A DNA stretch of 64,000 nucleotides from Monodelphis domestica (GCF_027887165.1 NC_077227.1:536646293-536710292), one strand, 5' to 3'; numbered from the stretch's first letter, positions 44,862 through 56,243 are shown. Made by a program: numbers and translations. The notes: a model not told the origin generated them from the letters alone.

Positions 44862-45250
44862 GTTTCTCCTCAGGAGAAAGTAAATTTCTTGAGAACAAGG
44901 ATTGTTTCATTTTTGTCTCTGTATCACATAACAGCAAGTGAATTGTAAGTAGTAAGAGTTTAATAAATATTTGTTGATCAGCTGGTTTAGCCCTTCTGGC
45001 ATATTGTTACAGAATTTTTCTCTCCTGTCCCAGTTTTTAGTGCCACAAAAGACCCTAGGGATCACCTAGTCCAAAATCCTCATTTTATAAGCAAGTAAAT
45101 GGGGTGTTTAACTCCTTGTTTTAAGACTTTTTCTCTATCTCTCCAAGCTCTAAAATATATTTCTCATGCTTCTTCAGTATATCTCCCAGTGGTTGGCATA
45201 GAATGGGCACCTTATCAAAAAATAGTTGATGACTAACCAATAGTCCTTTT
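44862..45250 (+). mobile_element. L2 3' termini around a MIR-like fragment
   Basis: TTTCTTGAGAACAAGGATTG and AGTTTAATAAATATTTGTTG (about 44880-44985), then a reverse MIR-like stretch (GGGATCACCTAGTCCAAAAT), then CAGTGGTTGGCATAGAATGG. Confidence 0.55.
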
Positions 45251-45460
45251 TTCATCCCAGTATTTTTGGGGATCACTATGGGAAGATGTACCAGGAGCAG
45301 ATGGACTAAATATTCCATCTACATTCCTAAATCATAGTGGGAATTAGCCTTAGAGGCTATGCCTGGTTTCTACCTAAACCACTTCCAGAGGGAGGACGTA
45401 GGAGAGAAAAAAGGGGAGACGCATTTAGGTTAATGTGACAAAATAGACCTAGGATAGATG
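45251..45460. other. Intron sequence without recognised features
   Basis: Nothing recognised; ends near a C11 run at 45467. Confidence 0.35.
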
Positions 45461-45466
45461 GACTAA

Positions 45467-45945
45467 CCCCCCCCCCCTCCCAGCTGTATAACCTTGAGCA
45501 GGTCATTTTTTCCATGTCCTCTTCTATAAAAAGAGGGTGTTGAAATAGATGATTTCAATGCCTCCTCCATCTTGAAAATTCTGCACTTCCATAAATCATC
45601 ACATAGATCCACTAATAAAAGAAAACAATAATTCCCAACTCTATCAACAAACCTGTGATGAAGGCAGTGGAGGGGTTAGCCCCATATTATAGATAAGGAA
45701 ACTTATCTATCTATATATATATATATTCTCAGGGTTACAGAGCTAGTGAGTGTTACATATTTGTAGTTCTAAAGTGTTCTGGATAGAAGGGACCCTAGTG
45801 ATGTGCTAATTAAACCTCCTTATATTATCAATGAGGAAACTGACCCCAACTATATGTAAATGACTTACTCAAGGTCATAAGGTAGAGGTAAGAATAGGAC
45901 ACAAGTCTCTTTACTCTAGGTCCAAGGCTCTTTCCATTATTCTCC
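45467..45945. mobile_element. Cluster of MIR fragments
   Basis: A forward piece after a C11 run (CAGCTGTATAACCTTGAGCA), then two reverse pieces (GATAAGGAAACTTATCTATC; AATGAGGAAACTGACCCC with ACTCAAGGTCATAAGGTAG). Confidence 0.55.
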
Positions 45946-46179
45946 TTTGTCAATACCTAGAGGAGCTCATCTTACAGCTAACCTGATCAGGAGACAAGCC
46001 CTGTGGAATTAACAATTTCATGTTACCATGGAAACATATCAACATCTCATATAAGGCAATGTGTGAAGCCCAAACCTGGCAACTCTTTTACAGAATTTGA
46101 AAAACTGTGACCATGTAATGATGCATCAAAAGACCCAGCTGCTTAGTAATGATGCAGTCAGCAAATCTGACAACTGCCC

Positions 46180-46625
46180 TATTCTCAGAATCCCAGATTT
46201 TGGCATTAGAGGGAACCTCAGAAGTCATCTGGTCCGGCTGGATGGCTCAGTGAATTTAGAGCCAGGCCTAGAGATGGGAGGTCCTAGGTTAAAATCTGGC
46301 CTCAGATACTTCCTAGCTGTGTGACCCTGGGCAAGTCACTTGACCCCCACTGCCTAACCCTTACCATTCTTCTGCCTTGGAACCAAGACACAGTATTGAT
46401 TCCAAGATGGAAGGTAAGGGCTTAAAAAAAAAAGTCATCTGGTCCAATGTATACCTGAAAAGGAAGCCCTTCTGAAATATCCTTAATGGGGGGGGGGTAT
46501 CCAGCCTCTGCCTAAAATCTCAATTGAGGGGAACCTACTGCCATTTCCACATTTCAACAGTTCTCCATAGGAAAATTTCCCTTACATTGAGCCTAAAATC
46601 TATCTTGGCAAATTTCAAGGCAAAC
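46180..46625 (-). mobile_element. CR1/L3 3' end, reverse, split by a SINE
   Basis: AACCTCAGAAGTCATCTGGT, CCAGCCTCTGCCTAAAATCT, GAGGGGAACCTACTGCC and TTCCCTTACATTGAGCCTAA match the reverse of the CR1/L3 3' UTR. Confidence 0.65.
46236..46431 (+). mobile_element. Mar1-like CORE-SINE with perfect 14-bp TSD
   Basis: AAGTCATCTGGTCC lies at 46222-46235 and 46432-46445 exactly. The body is full length with an A10 tail. Confidence 0.93.
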
Positions 46626-46644
46626 ACTTAATTATTTATTTTAT

Positions 46645-46848
46645 TTTTTAAGAATCCCTTACCTGCTGTCTTAAAATTAACACTTAGTATTGGTTCCAGA
46701 ATAGAAGAGTGGTAAGTGCTAGACAATTGGGGCTAAGCAACTTGTTCAGGGTCACACAGCTAGGAAGTGTCCAAGTCCAAATTTGAACCCAGGATCTCTT
46801 GTTTCCAGGTCTGGCTCTCTATATATTGAGCCACCTACCTGTCCCTAA
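46645..46848 (-). mobile_element. Mar1-like CORE-SINE, full length
   Basis: AAGAATCCCTTACCTGCTGT, AGGGTCACACAGCTAGGAAG and TTGAGCCACCTACCTGTCCC. A type R-like piece follows to about 46940. Confidence 0.87.
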
Positions 46849-47059
46849 GCCAAGCACTTATGAAGCAAAGTATTGGGAACACAGGGACAAAAATGAAGTA
46901 GTATGAACCCTCAAGGAGTTTACATTCTCTTGTGAGGGGAAGGGTTTAGCTTGTAGATGGACAGGTCAATTCAAAGAAATTTGGGGTGGAGGAGGCAGAG
47001 CAGCAAATTCTACTTTTACACATTTTTATCTCTAAGGACAAGCTTGCTCTGCCTTCACT

Positions 47060-48330
47060 TTAGGCTCTGATGAAGAGGCAGCCCTTCTCATCAACAAGGC
47101 AATCCTTCTACATGTACCCTTTGTTCAATTCTCTCCTTTCTTATTTTGAGGATTACCCTCATCATCATCTGTGTCCCTACGCATATTTATACCTCCCTAG
47201 CCACTGGTTCCTTCTCTGATTTCTACATCCATATCACTTCCAGCCTTTAAAAGTAGATTTTACCATCCCTGCCAGTTGTTATCATGTCCCCCTTTCCACC
47301 TTCTCAGACAAATTCATTGAAGAAGCTATATACATTCACATGTTTCCACTTCCCTCTTCTCTCACACTCTACTAAACCCTCTGCAATATGGCTTCTAGCC
47401 TCATCGCTCAACTGAAACTGTCCTTTTGAAAGTTATCAATGATCTTTTAATTGTTAATTCTCATCTCTCTTGACAGGATATGAGTAATGGTCTTTCCCGA
47501 AAGGATAACTAACACACTCTGCACTGTTAGGAGTACAGACCACCCTCTTTTCTGGGATATTCTTCCTTTTTAGGTTTTCATGGCACCTACATTTTCTTTC
47601 AATGTGTCTGACTGCTACTTTGCAGTACACTTTGCTGGATCATCCATATCAGACTTCATAACTGTTATAATGATTCTGTCCTGACCCCTTTCCTCTTTTT
47701 TTCTCCTACCCTTCCATGAAACCTTCCAATTTTCTCTTGATAACACTCCTGCTTCCCCATGATTGTTCTTTTATTCACTAAGGTTTGTAGCCTCAGTGTC
47801 ACTCTTGACTTCTCACTCTCACATCTCACATATCAAATCTGTTACCAAATCTTGTTGTTTCTACTTCTTTTGCTTGGCATTTGAAGGTCATCTCAATTTG
47901 GCTCCAACCTTCCTTTCTAGACTGATTACATATTATTCCCTTCCATCCACCCTATGGTTTGGTCACACTTCTCTTTTTTTTAATCATTCTTTACATTCAA
48001 CCCTCCATTTCTCCTCTCTCCCAGTGCTTATGCACTGCCTGTCCTCTGTGCCTGGAATGCTGTCCTTCCACATCTCTACCTCCTAAAGTCCCAGCTAAAG
48101 CCTCACTTTCTACAGGAAGCCCCTTCCATACCCCTAGCATCCTAGACTTTTCTCTCTGTTGATTATCTCCAATTAACCCTGTATATAGACTGTTTTCAGG
48201 TTATCTTCCCCATTTTATTGTGAGCTTTTTAAAAGAAGGAACTTTCTTTTACTTTTCTTTGTATTCCCCACAATTAGCACAGTGCTTGGCACATGGTAAA
48301 TTAATAAAACCTTATTGACTGACATAACAC
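47060..48330 (+). mobile_element. L2 LINE, 1.2-kb coding and 3' region
   Basis: CAGACCACCCTCTTTTCTGG, TGTCTGACTGCTACTTTGCA, CACTCTTGACTTCTCACTC, TTGGCTCCAACCTTCCTTTC, CAGGAAGCCCCTTCCATACC and GCTTGGCACATGGTAAATTA follow L2 order. The best-preserved L2 in the window, but the frame is broken. It contains the 51-bp segment 47476-47526. Confidence 0.88.
47476..47526. repeat. 51-bp segment shared with 48772-48822, copy 1
   Basis: 46 of 51 bases match by eye. This copy interrupts recognisable L2 sequence between TCTCTTGAC and CAGACCACCC. Confidence 0.9.
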
Positions 48331-48915
48331 AGTTAGATTGGCAGCTGAGCTGAGCCTCTTCTGTACCCTAAAGCCAGGCTTCTTTTTCCTTCAATTACAC
48401 TGCTTCCATAAGAGATCCAGGACCTAGAAGTTCACTGAATTTCCAAATATAGAAAACATCAAAGTTGCTTCCAGTGAGAAATACAGTCATTCTGTATGGT
48501 AAAGCAAAGGCTAGGACTTGGTTAACTTCCTAAGATGCTGGCCCAGGCTGCTCCAGACATAGTATTTGTGAGGGATCATCATAGGATCAGAGATTTAGGG
48601 CTGGGATTTGGCAGAAGTCTTGTCTCTGACAACCTTTTAAGTGAATTTCTTCCAGTACCTGTGCCCATCCCTGGCATGACTCAGGTACTGAAGTAAGTAA
48701 GCTGCCTTTAAAGGGAGTGCATGTCAAACTGAAGAATCAAGTCTAGAATTTGGTTATGACACTTGGCTCCCGGATATGAGTAATTGTCTTTCCCCAAAGG
48801 ATAACGAACATACTCAGCACTGGAAAGGCAAAACCAAGAGATGCAGGATGCAACCAGGCTTTTTCAATAACTATCCCCACCCTGGAAGGACCAAAAACGA
48901 ACATGGCCACATTCT
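48331..48915. other. Mostly single-copy, carrying 51-bp copy 2
   Basis: The second 51-bp copy is at 48772-48822. Flanks of the two copies are unrelated. The rest is not recognised. Confidence 0.5.
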
Positions 48916-48917
48916 TC

Positions 48918-49340
48918 AGAGGCAGCTAGGTGGCTCAGTGGAAAGAATGTTGGACTTAGGAAGACATTTATTTTTAGAATTCTCATTTTCTGTCTTAGTA
49001 ACAACTTTAAGACAGAAGGGCAAAGGCCAGGCAAATAGCATGAAGTGACTTGTCCAGAGTCACACAGGTAAAAGGAGTGGCTGAGGCCAGATTTGAACCT
49101 AGGTCCTCCTGACCCCAGACTTGGTGCTCTATCCACTATACTACCTAGTTGCCCCAGATTTGTTTTTATTTAATTGGACTTAGGAAGATTTAAGTTAAAG
49201 TGCTACATTTCCTTGGTGTATAATCTTGACTAAGTCATTTAACTTCTATATGCCTCAGTTTTCTCATTGGTAAAATGAGGATAATAGCACCTACCTCACA
49301 GGGTTGTTGTGAAAATCAAATTATTGAAAAAGGAAAGAGG
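48918..49340 (+). mobile_element. CORE-SINE (MIR-like 3' half) split by another SINE
   Basis: Head 48918-48964 (GAGGCAGCTAGGTGGCTCAG). It resumes at 49174 and ends with ACCTACCTCACAGGGTTGTT. Confidence 0.8.
48965..49173 (-). mobile_element. CORE-SINE inserted in SINE, perfect 15-bp TSD
   Basis: TTGGACTTAGGAAGA lies at 48950-48964 and 49174-49188. The reverse-oriented body runs TTCTGTCTTAGTAACAACTT to CCTAGTTGCCCC. Confidence 0.92.
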
Positions 49341-49840
49341 GAATATGATCTCATGCAACAGGACAGTCACAATAGCACATCTCATTTCTTCCTTCTCCAA
49401 TTATCTCTACACATACCTTATTTTATATCCACCAAATGCACCCTTCAGGTTTCTTACCTACATGCCTTTGCTCATCTTGCCCCTCATGACTGAAATGTTT
49501 TGCCCTTCTTTGTCTGCTGAGTTCTGTGGTTATCTCAGTCATGTCTACCTCTTTTGGTGTTTTCTTGGCAAAGACACTGGAGTATTTTGCCATTTCCTCC
49601 CCCAGCTCATTTTACAGAGGAGGAAACTAAGGCCAACAAGGTTAAATGACATGCCTAGGTCACACAATTAGGAAGTGTCAGACCAAATTTGAACTCAGAA
49701 GATGAGTATTTCCTCTCTCTTTGCCATACTTGAAGTTCCTCAGGAGCAAGGTTCTTATCTTATTGAATCTGCATTACTTCCTTCACCACCCAGCATGATG
49801 CTTTGCACAAAAGAGGCAATGGCTAATTAATTTCTTATTG
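49341..49840 (+). mobile_element. L2 3' end split by a SINE
   Basis: L2 at 49370-49505 (CATGCCTTTGCTCATCTTGC) and 49725-49840 (AAGTTCCTCAGGAGCAAGG). Confidence 0.7.
49506..49715 (-). mobile_element. CORE-SINE, long subfamily
   Basis: TTTTGGTGTTTTCTTGGCAA, CAGCTCATTTTACAGAGGAG and CTAGGTCACACAATTAGG. The head is truncated. Confidence 0.85.
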
Positions 49841-50044
49841 TATTTTTCTCTCAGATACACAAACTGCTCTAAAAATAGAATGGTTCTTAAAAGAAAATAC
49901 ACACTTAAGAAACATGTTTGGGGTGTTATCCCATTTTCCTTTTCTTAAAAAAGGCATTTTCTAGGGCCAAAATAAATATGCCAAAGTACAAAATGGCTGT
50001 CTGAACTCACTTCCTCCACTTCCTGTCCTTTCCCTCACTAACAC

Positions 50045-50465
50045 TTCAGTTTGACTTTTAACCTTATCACTCAGCTGAAACTCCTCTCCAAAGTTGCCAA
50101 TGATCGATCTCTCTCTCTCTCTCTCTCTCTCTCATCTACTGTCTTAGAATTAGAGCTAATTTTCAGTTCTAAGAATGGTAAGGGTAGGCAGTGGGGGGTG
50201 GGGGGGAGGAGTGACTTGCCCAGGGTCACACAGCTGTGAAGTGTCTGCGGCCAGATTTGAACCTAGGTCTTCCCAAATCCAGGCTTGGTGCTCTATCCAG
50301 TGTGCTAGCTAGCTGCTCCTTCAATAACTTCTTAACTGACAGACCCAATGATTTTTTTTTTGAGACCTCATCCTCATTTACCTCAGTGCATCATCCTATC
50401 CCCCTTCCTATTGGATACTTCTTTTTTTCTTTCTCACTATAAATAGTCCTTTTCTATCTCCTTTG
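50045..50465 (+). mobile_element. L2 fragment split by a SINE
   Basis: TTATCACTCAGCTGAAACTC before, CTTAACTGACAGACCCAATG after the insertion. Confidence 0.7.
50108..50325 (-). mobile_element. CORE-SINE with (CT)n at its tail
   Basis: A CT run at 50108-50133 precedes CTACTGTCTTAGAATTAGAG. The core is GTGACTTGCCCAGGGTCACA. Head CTAGCTAGCTGCTCC. A G-rich patch lies at 50190-50207. Confidence 0.85.
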
Positions 50466-50489
50466 CTGTTTTATCATCTGTATCGGTCA

Positions 50490-50878
50490 CCCTAACAAAC
50501 TGTTGGGCATCAATATAATGGATTATTACTGTGCTGTAAGAAATGAAGATGACAAATAAAGAGAAGTATGGAAAGACAGAACAACACAAAATGTAAGAGT
50601 ACATACAATGATTATAAATAATGTAAACAACAAAACAATCAAAAGTGAATGCTTCAAAAGCACAATGATCAAACTTGGTCTCAAATAAGAGATAGGAGAT
50701 ATCACTTTCCCTTGCTCCTTTCCAAAAGTAGTGTGTGGGATGCTGCATATAATGTTAGATTTTTTTGATCTGTTGTTCAGTTTTCTGGTTTGCTTTTATT
50801 TCTTTCTTCATGTGTTATAAAGGATGGCTCTCTGAGAAGGGGTCAGGAAGGATTATAGTAGAAAATATTATTATTCTA
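50490..50878 (+). mobile_element. L1 3' end
   Basis: ACTGTGCTGTAAGAAATGAA, AATGATCAAACTTGGTCTCA, TGCATATAATGTTAGATTTT and ATAAAGGATGGCTCTCTGAG. Confidence 0.8.
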
Positions 50879-50879
50879 T

Positions 50880-52023
50880 CATTTTCAGTCATGTCTGACT
50901 CTGTGATCCCATTTGGAGTTTTCATGGGAAAGACACTGGATTGCCTTTCATTTTCTTCTCTAGTTCATTCTGTGGATGAGGTAGCCAAGGAAAATAGGGT
51001 TAAGATACTAGTCCAGGGTCATTCAATTACTAAGTGTCTGAGGTCAGATTTGAATTTAGGAAGATGAGACTTTCTGACTCTGGTCCCGTGTAACATACCA
51101 GGCATATTAGCATTTGGGAAGTATGATTGTTGTATTAATATTGTACTACCAGACACATGGTCAGAACTCTTGATGTTAAAGGGACAGTCCTAGGCACTAG
51201 CAAGGGGCGAGCAAATTCTTGGGTTGGCCGAGGAGACCGCAATGCTGCCTCTGCTCAGAGCAAGGTCATTAACATAGCGGGGTTTGAATCAGGGCGTTGC
51301 CGGCTCGGACTTCATTTACAAAAGCGGGATGGATTAAACTCCACCTCTATGATCTTGTCATTGTCAATTGGACCAATGTAAAAACCCATGCCATGATATG
51401 TATACGTTCCTAAGACCCTCAATAAATACCAGGGGACAAGCGTGGACCTTTGCCCTTCGCCCTTCGATTCCTCTCTCAAACTCGTCTCTTACTGACCCCT
51501 CTCTTGCTCTCTCACCAGGCTCTTTCTTCAGCCTTTGCTGCCTCTCTCCTCTCTCCCTTACCCTCCTCTCCTCTTACCACTCTTGCTTCTCTGTATCTCT
51601 TTCCCAGAGACCCCAGTGCCTCCTATTGAGATAGTAGGCACCAAGGAGTTGACTCCCACCTTTCTTAGCGACCCTGTCGCCCCAGTGCCTCGGCACCAGG
51701 AAGTGGTGACTCCCCTCACTTCTCTAGCACTGCAGTCGCCCCCAAAGCTTCCCATTGTTGTTCAGACTCTATTGTCTATAGGAGTATCAAGGGGTTGATA
51801 CTCCTCACCTGTCCTCTTGTTCCTACTACTTCCTCGGGAGTTCACATTACTCCCCATGTGTTTCTACTTCTTCTGTCTTTGAGTCATTATTATTCTCCCA
51901 TTTCCTTAGCCCCCTCTTTCCACCTCAGGTTATTCCCACAGATAGATATTATAGGACTCATGTAGGGGGTCGCCATACCTCCCATTCTGGGTCTATATCC
52001 TGGCACTGTCACCACCAGCTACC
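50880..52023 (-). mobile_element. CORE-SINE, long subfamily, split by LTR-like insertion
   Basis: The main part is 50880-51086 (CTGTGATCCCATTTGGAGTT, CAGGGTCATTCAATTACTAA). The remaining head, CACTGTCACCACCAGCTACC, is about 52002-52023. Confidence 0.7.
51087..52000 (+). mobile_element. LTR-retroelement-like insertion, about 0.9 kb
   Basis: CpG-containing sequence unlike its surroundings interrupts a SINE. AATAAA at 51421-51426 is followed by a U5-like CT-rich stretch and CG-bearing words (CGCCCTTCGATTCC). The 87-codon open frame at 51535-51798 has no recognisable domain. Ends and any target duplication are not clear. No gag, pol or env motif seen. A solo LTR, or an LTR plus leader, is the best guess. 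Confidence 0.45.
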
Positions 52024-52029
52024 CCAGTA

Positions 52030-52490
52030 GAAAATATAGATAATGTAAAAAATAAAGATTTCAACAAAAATTTATTTAAGAAAAAAAGAAAAACAAGAAA
52101 CACCCTATACTTTATAAATAGCATTATTTGATTTTATTTTTATCTCAAAAGTTATAATGAATATTTAGGTTTTTATTTTTTGTCTTTTAAAATTTATTTT
52201 TTTAATTAAAAAAAATTTTAAATGTTATTTAATTGATTAACACATGGAATCACAATATTCAAAGCCTTTTCCTAATTAACAGACAACACTTTTGTTTCCA
52301 GTTCTTTGCTACCAGAGGGAGTATTGTTATAAATATTTTTTTGTGGGATCTTTCTGTCATTTGGCCTCTTTGGAGTACAGGTCTAGCGATAGAATATCTG
52401 GGTTAAAGGTTATGAGTATTCTGGTCACTTTCTTTGTATAATTCCAATAATAATAATTTCCAAGTAGAATACCATGGATTTTATACTCTA
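52030..52490 (-). mobile_element. L1 3' region, reverse, with AT-rich start
   Basis: TTCTTTGCTACCAGAGGGAG, TTGTTATAAATATTTTTTTG and GAGTACAGGTCTAGCGATAG are reverse L1. 52030-52230 is A/T-rich. Confidence 0.65.
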
Positions 52491-53009
52491 TACGCCAAAT
52501 AATTTCCTACTCATATTCTCATCTTTCTATCTTTTCACTGATACTTTTCTTGCTTAGAATGCCATTCACTGCAACTACAAATTTAGAAAGCATTATATAA
52601 AAGAGTTGTAGTTGCCTAAGACTGGCAAAAGTGCTGGGGAACATGGATATATACGTATCCATCTCCTTCATTGGGGTTGGGGGAGAGTCAATGAAATTCT
52701 ATTTCTGATGGTTAGAAAGAGGAAAATAAGATTTAAAAAAGCATAAAACGATGACTCTAAATACGAAGCCAATATATTCTCCTGAACATAAGGAAAAAAT
52801 TCTGCTTGCACTGCAAAGGAACTGGTTCTGGGTCAAGAGTCAAATGACAAGACAGAAGCATTTCTCAGCTACAGCACTAAACCCACCCTGGGAAAATAGG
52901 AGGGCAGTGTTGGTGGAATGCAATGGGGAAGTAAATTAGTCAGTCAGTATAGCTAAGGTGAAAGAATGGGGACAAAAATATCTTTATATGTGAATAATAC
53001 TTTTTTCTT
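52491..53009. other. Single-copy intron block
   Basis: No repeat or exon recognised. Confidence 0.35.
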
Positions 53010-53131
53010 TTCCTTCCTTCCTTCCTTCCTTCCTTCCTTCCTTCCTTCCTTCCTTCCTTCCTTCCTTCCTTCCTTCCTTCCTTCCTTCCTTCCTTCCTTC
53101 CTTCCTTCCTTCCTTCCTTCCTTCCTTCCTT
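53010..53131. repeat. (TTCC)n microsatellite, about 30 units, nearly pure
   Basis: 120 bp of TTCC without visible interruption. No SINE tail is evident next to it, unlike most other pyrimidine tracts here. Confidence 0.97.
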
Positions 53132-53229
53132 GTGTCCTATCTCTCTTACTGTATCTCATTATTCCAAGTCAGATTTGCACTGTGTCTTAAAAGACCTGAA
53201 TGACATAGTGAAGCTAGGCAACTTATGCA

Positions 53230-53475
53230 GTAATGAGCAAGGGACCCAGCATCTGAAAGGTCTGAGATCAAATCTGCCCTCAAGCACTTAAATAGCTTTA
53301 TGAGCCGGGCCAAATTATTTAAACTGTTTTCTTCTGTTTTCTCATCTGTAAAATAGTGAAAATAATAGCATCTACTTCACAAGGTTGTTGTGAGGAACAA
53401 ATGGGTTATATACAATGCTTTTAGAAGCTTTAAAGCACTTTATAGATGCTCTCATTATTGTTGTTATTAGTATTA
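53230..53475 (+). mobile_element. MIR-like SINE
   Basis: CTGAGATCAAATCTGCCCTC, TTCTCATCTGTAAAATAGTG and CACAAGGTTGTTGTGAGGA. Confidence 0.7.
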
Positions 53476-53622
53476 AATTACTATCATTCTTATTCTATTT
53501 TCTTTTCCTTTTTTCTTTCTTTTTTTTTCTAGTTTATTTTTCTGACCTGATCAGGCAGCTTTGGTCACCATCTACTTCCTGGACTCACCATATTGCATTT
53601 ACTGAGGAAATCCTCTTCAAGG

Positions 53623-53623
<1 letters not shown>

Positions 53624-53684
<61 letters not shown>
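53624..53684. repeat. (CT)n microsatellite
   Basis: About 60 bp of pure CT followed by C-rich bases. Confidence 0.95.
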
Positions 53685-53686
<2 letters not shown>

Positions 53687-53699
53687 CCTCTCCCCCCAT

Positions 53700-54270
53700 C
53701 TGTCCTGAACTCCATCAATTACCAGATTAGCTCAGGAGTAGGGACAAATCAGCAGATTAAAGAGGTCAAGGCTGAGAGCCAGGACCCCTGAGAATTCGGG
53801 TGTCTGTGTCAGTCTACCAGTCCTCCAATTTTCCTTTCCCTGAGTGATTCTCTAATAAAGTGTTACTATCTAGATCAGGTCTGCCTACTTTCCCCAAAAA
53901 AGGAGAATTAGTTCAAGACCAAGGCTGAGGAATGAACTCAGATCTCAAAGGGAAAGGTGGCAATTGGGGTATTGGGAAGATCCAGAGGAAAATCTATCCT
54001 GAAGATCAAGAAGGGAGGCAGTGGGTCATTTCTCTTAAACCCTCTTCTAGTCCTTAACCTTCACCTTCCAAACCCAGGCCCCGAGGAGACATACTCTGCC
54101 ACTCAGGGTGACAAACTCAGGTTCTCTTAATTAAGGGGAAGATTAACCTCTTCTCCCTTCTCTCATTCTCTCAACCTTTTCTCTCCCTCAAGATTTACAT
54201 TCTCCCCAATTCACCAGTGTAGGTGGGGGTAACCTCCCTTATTGGCCTATATTACACTACTATGCTCCAG
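53700..54270. other. Unclassified block, possibly an old LTR
   Basis: An AATAAAG near 53852 and pyrimidine-rich segments around 54140-54210 give a vaguely LTR-like look. No defined ends found. Confidence 0.3.
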
Positions 54271-54274
54271 TCAC

Positions 54275-55170
54275 TATTAAATCACAGGGATTAAAGAAAG
54301 GGCAAAAATAGTTCTTCCTCTCAAGGAGTTTATAATTTAAAAAGGGAGGCAACATGCAAATAGCAAAGTACAAACAAACTATGTATTGGGTAAACAGGAA
54401 ATAATCAATACAGAATAGGTGGATTTCAGAGTAAGTGGTAGGAGTGGGAGATAAGCATTTAGCACAGTGCCTGGCATATAGTAGGTGTTTAATAAATGCT
54501 TGCCTCCTCCCCCCATCCCCCTTGTGGGAAGGGCATGTTATAATGGACTTTGAATGCAAAATGATCTTATATTTGATTTGAAGGTGATAGGGAGCCATTG
54601 GAGTTTATTGAGCAGGAGGGTGACACAGTCAGATTTGTATTTAATTAAGATAACTTTGACAGCTGAGTAGAGGATGGATTGGAGAGGGAAGAGACTTGAA
54701 GTGGGGAGACCACCCAGCAGATAATTGAAATAGTCTTGAGTGTGAGGTTCGCATTAGGATGGTGGCAGTGTCAGAGGAAAGAAGGGGGCATAGATGTGAA
54801 GATAATAAGATCTTGGCAACAGACTGGATATGGAACATGAGAGTGAAGGATTGATGACAGGTTGTGAATCTGGGGGACTAGGAGAATAGTGGTGCTCTTG
54901 ACAGTGATAGGGCAGTTTGGAGGGGAGGAAGGCTTGGGGGAAAAGACCATGAGTTCAATTTCGGACTTACTGAGTTTAAGTTAAGATTTCCACAGGACAT
55001 GGAGTTTGAGATGTCCACTGGATAGTTGGAAATGTGAGACTATGGGTCAGCAGAGAGGTTAGGTGCTGGATAAGTAGATTTGAGAATCATCAGCATAGAG
55101 ATGACAATTGTATCCATGGAATTTGATGAGATTACCAAGTGAAAGAGAAGAAAGCTCATGGCAGAGTGCT
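54275..55170 (+). mobile_element. Ancient dispersed repeat (type R), longest copy
   Basis: CTCAAGGAGTTTATAATTTA, GATAGGGAGCCATTGGAGTT, GAGGATGGATTGGAGAGGGA, TTGAGATGTCCACTGGATAG and CATCAGCATAGAGATGACAA in the order I remember from mammalian copies. Includes a short L2-like end (TGCCTGGCATATAGTAGGTG) at 54460-54510. Confidence 0.55.
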
Positions 55171-55174
55171 AGAT

Positions 55175-56003
55175 GATAGCCATGATCTGGGCATTTTCTC
55201 TGGCTAGCTTATATTCCTGGAAATCTTCCACCTTACCTCTAACTCCTGGGTTCCTTTCAGGTTCAGCTAAAATCTTACCTTCTACTGGGAACCTTTCCCA
55301 GTGTTCTTAAGTCTAGTGCCTTTGCTCTGTTGATTATTTCCCATTTATCCTGTATATATAGCTTGTTTGCATGATGTTATTTGCATGTTGTTTCTCCCAT
55401 TTGACCACGAGCTCATCCAGGGCAGGGATTGTCTTTTGCCTTTCTTAGTATCTCCAGAACACTGCAGCATATAGTGGGAACCTGATAAATGCTTATTGAC
55501 TGATGTGCTTGTATGTAGATGGTATTATTCGAACTGCACTAATCTGGAGGAGTGAGGCCCTCTCCTGGACCTTTCTTTTTAGTAAAATGAGGGCACTAAA
55601 CTAGATCCCTAAGGTTCCTTCCATATCTAGATTATATGACCTGGAATGTCCACTCACCAGTTTTCGGCCTTTGTGGCTCAGCTCAGCTCACATCCAAACT
55701 CATGTGTGACACTTCATCCCCAACTTCTATTGCCTTCCTTTTCCTTGAGTTGTAGTCACACACACACACACACACTGTATATACTTACACATATTAATGT
55801 TGTCTCCCCTATTAGAATGTAAACTCCAGGATGGGGACATTTTCCCACTTTGGCTCTGTATTCCTAGCATAATACCTAATACAGAGAAAGCACTTATTGC
55901 TTAGTTTAGGTCTTCTCTGACCTGTCTAGCCCACAGGGATTTCTTTTCCTTCCTAGAACATGCACTTGTTTCTCTATATTATTTTTTCATGTGGATAAGT
56001 CCT
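55175..56003 (+). mobile_element. L2 3' ends with a MIR and a (CA)n run
   Basis: L2 55175-55505 (CCTTTGCTCTGTTGATTATT, GCAGGGATTGTCTTTTGCC), MIR-like 55520-55640 (TAGTAAAATGAGGGCACTAA), L2 55640-56003 (GAATGTAAACTCCAGGATG). A CA microsatellite sits at 55757-55775. Confidence 0.7.
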
Positions 56004-56004
56004 A

Positions 56005-56243
56005 TTGGGGCAGTTAGATGCCTCAGTGGATAGAGTTCTAAGTCTAGAGGCAGGAAGACCTAAGCTCAAATCCAGTCATAAACACTAGCTGTGTGACCCT
56101 GGGCAAGTCATCTGGTTTGTTTTAGTTTCATCATCTGAAAAATAAGCTGGAGCAGGAAATGGAAAATCACTCCAGTATCTTTGCCAAAAAAGTCCCAAAT
56201 AGGGTCATGAGTCAATTACGACTGAAATGACTGAGCAACACTG
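56005..56243 (+). mobile_element. CORE-SINE, long subfamily, full length
   Basis: GGGGCAGTTAGATGCCTCAG, core CTAGCTGTGTGACCCTGGGC, CACTCCAGTATCTTTGCC and GGTCATGAGTCAATTACGAC. Inserted in L2. Confidence 0.88.

Noticed and set aside
51535..51798. 87-codon open frame in the LTR-like block
   Set aside because: It is Pro/Leu-rich with no retroviral domain, too short, and not supported as a gene.
55757..55775. CA repeat considered as a regulatory Z-DNA site
   Set aside because: Only about nine units, inside an L2 end; an ordinary microsatellite.
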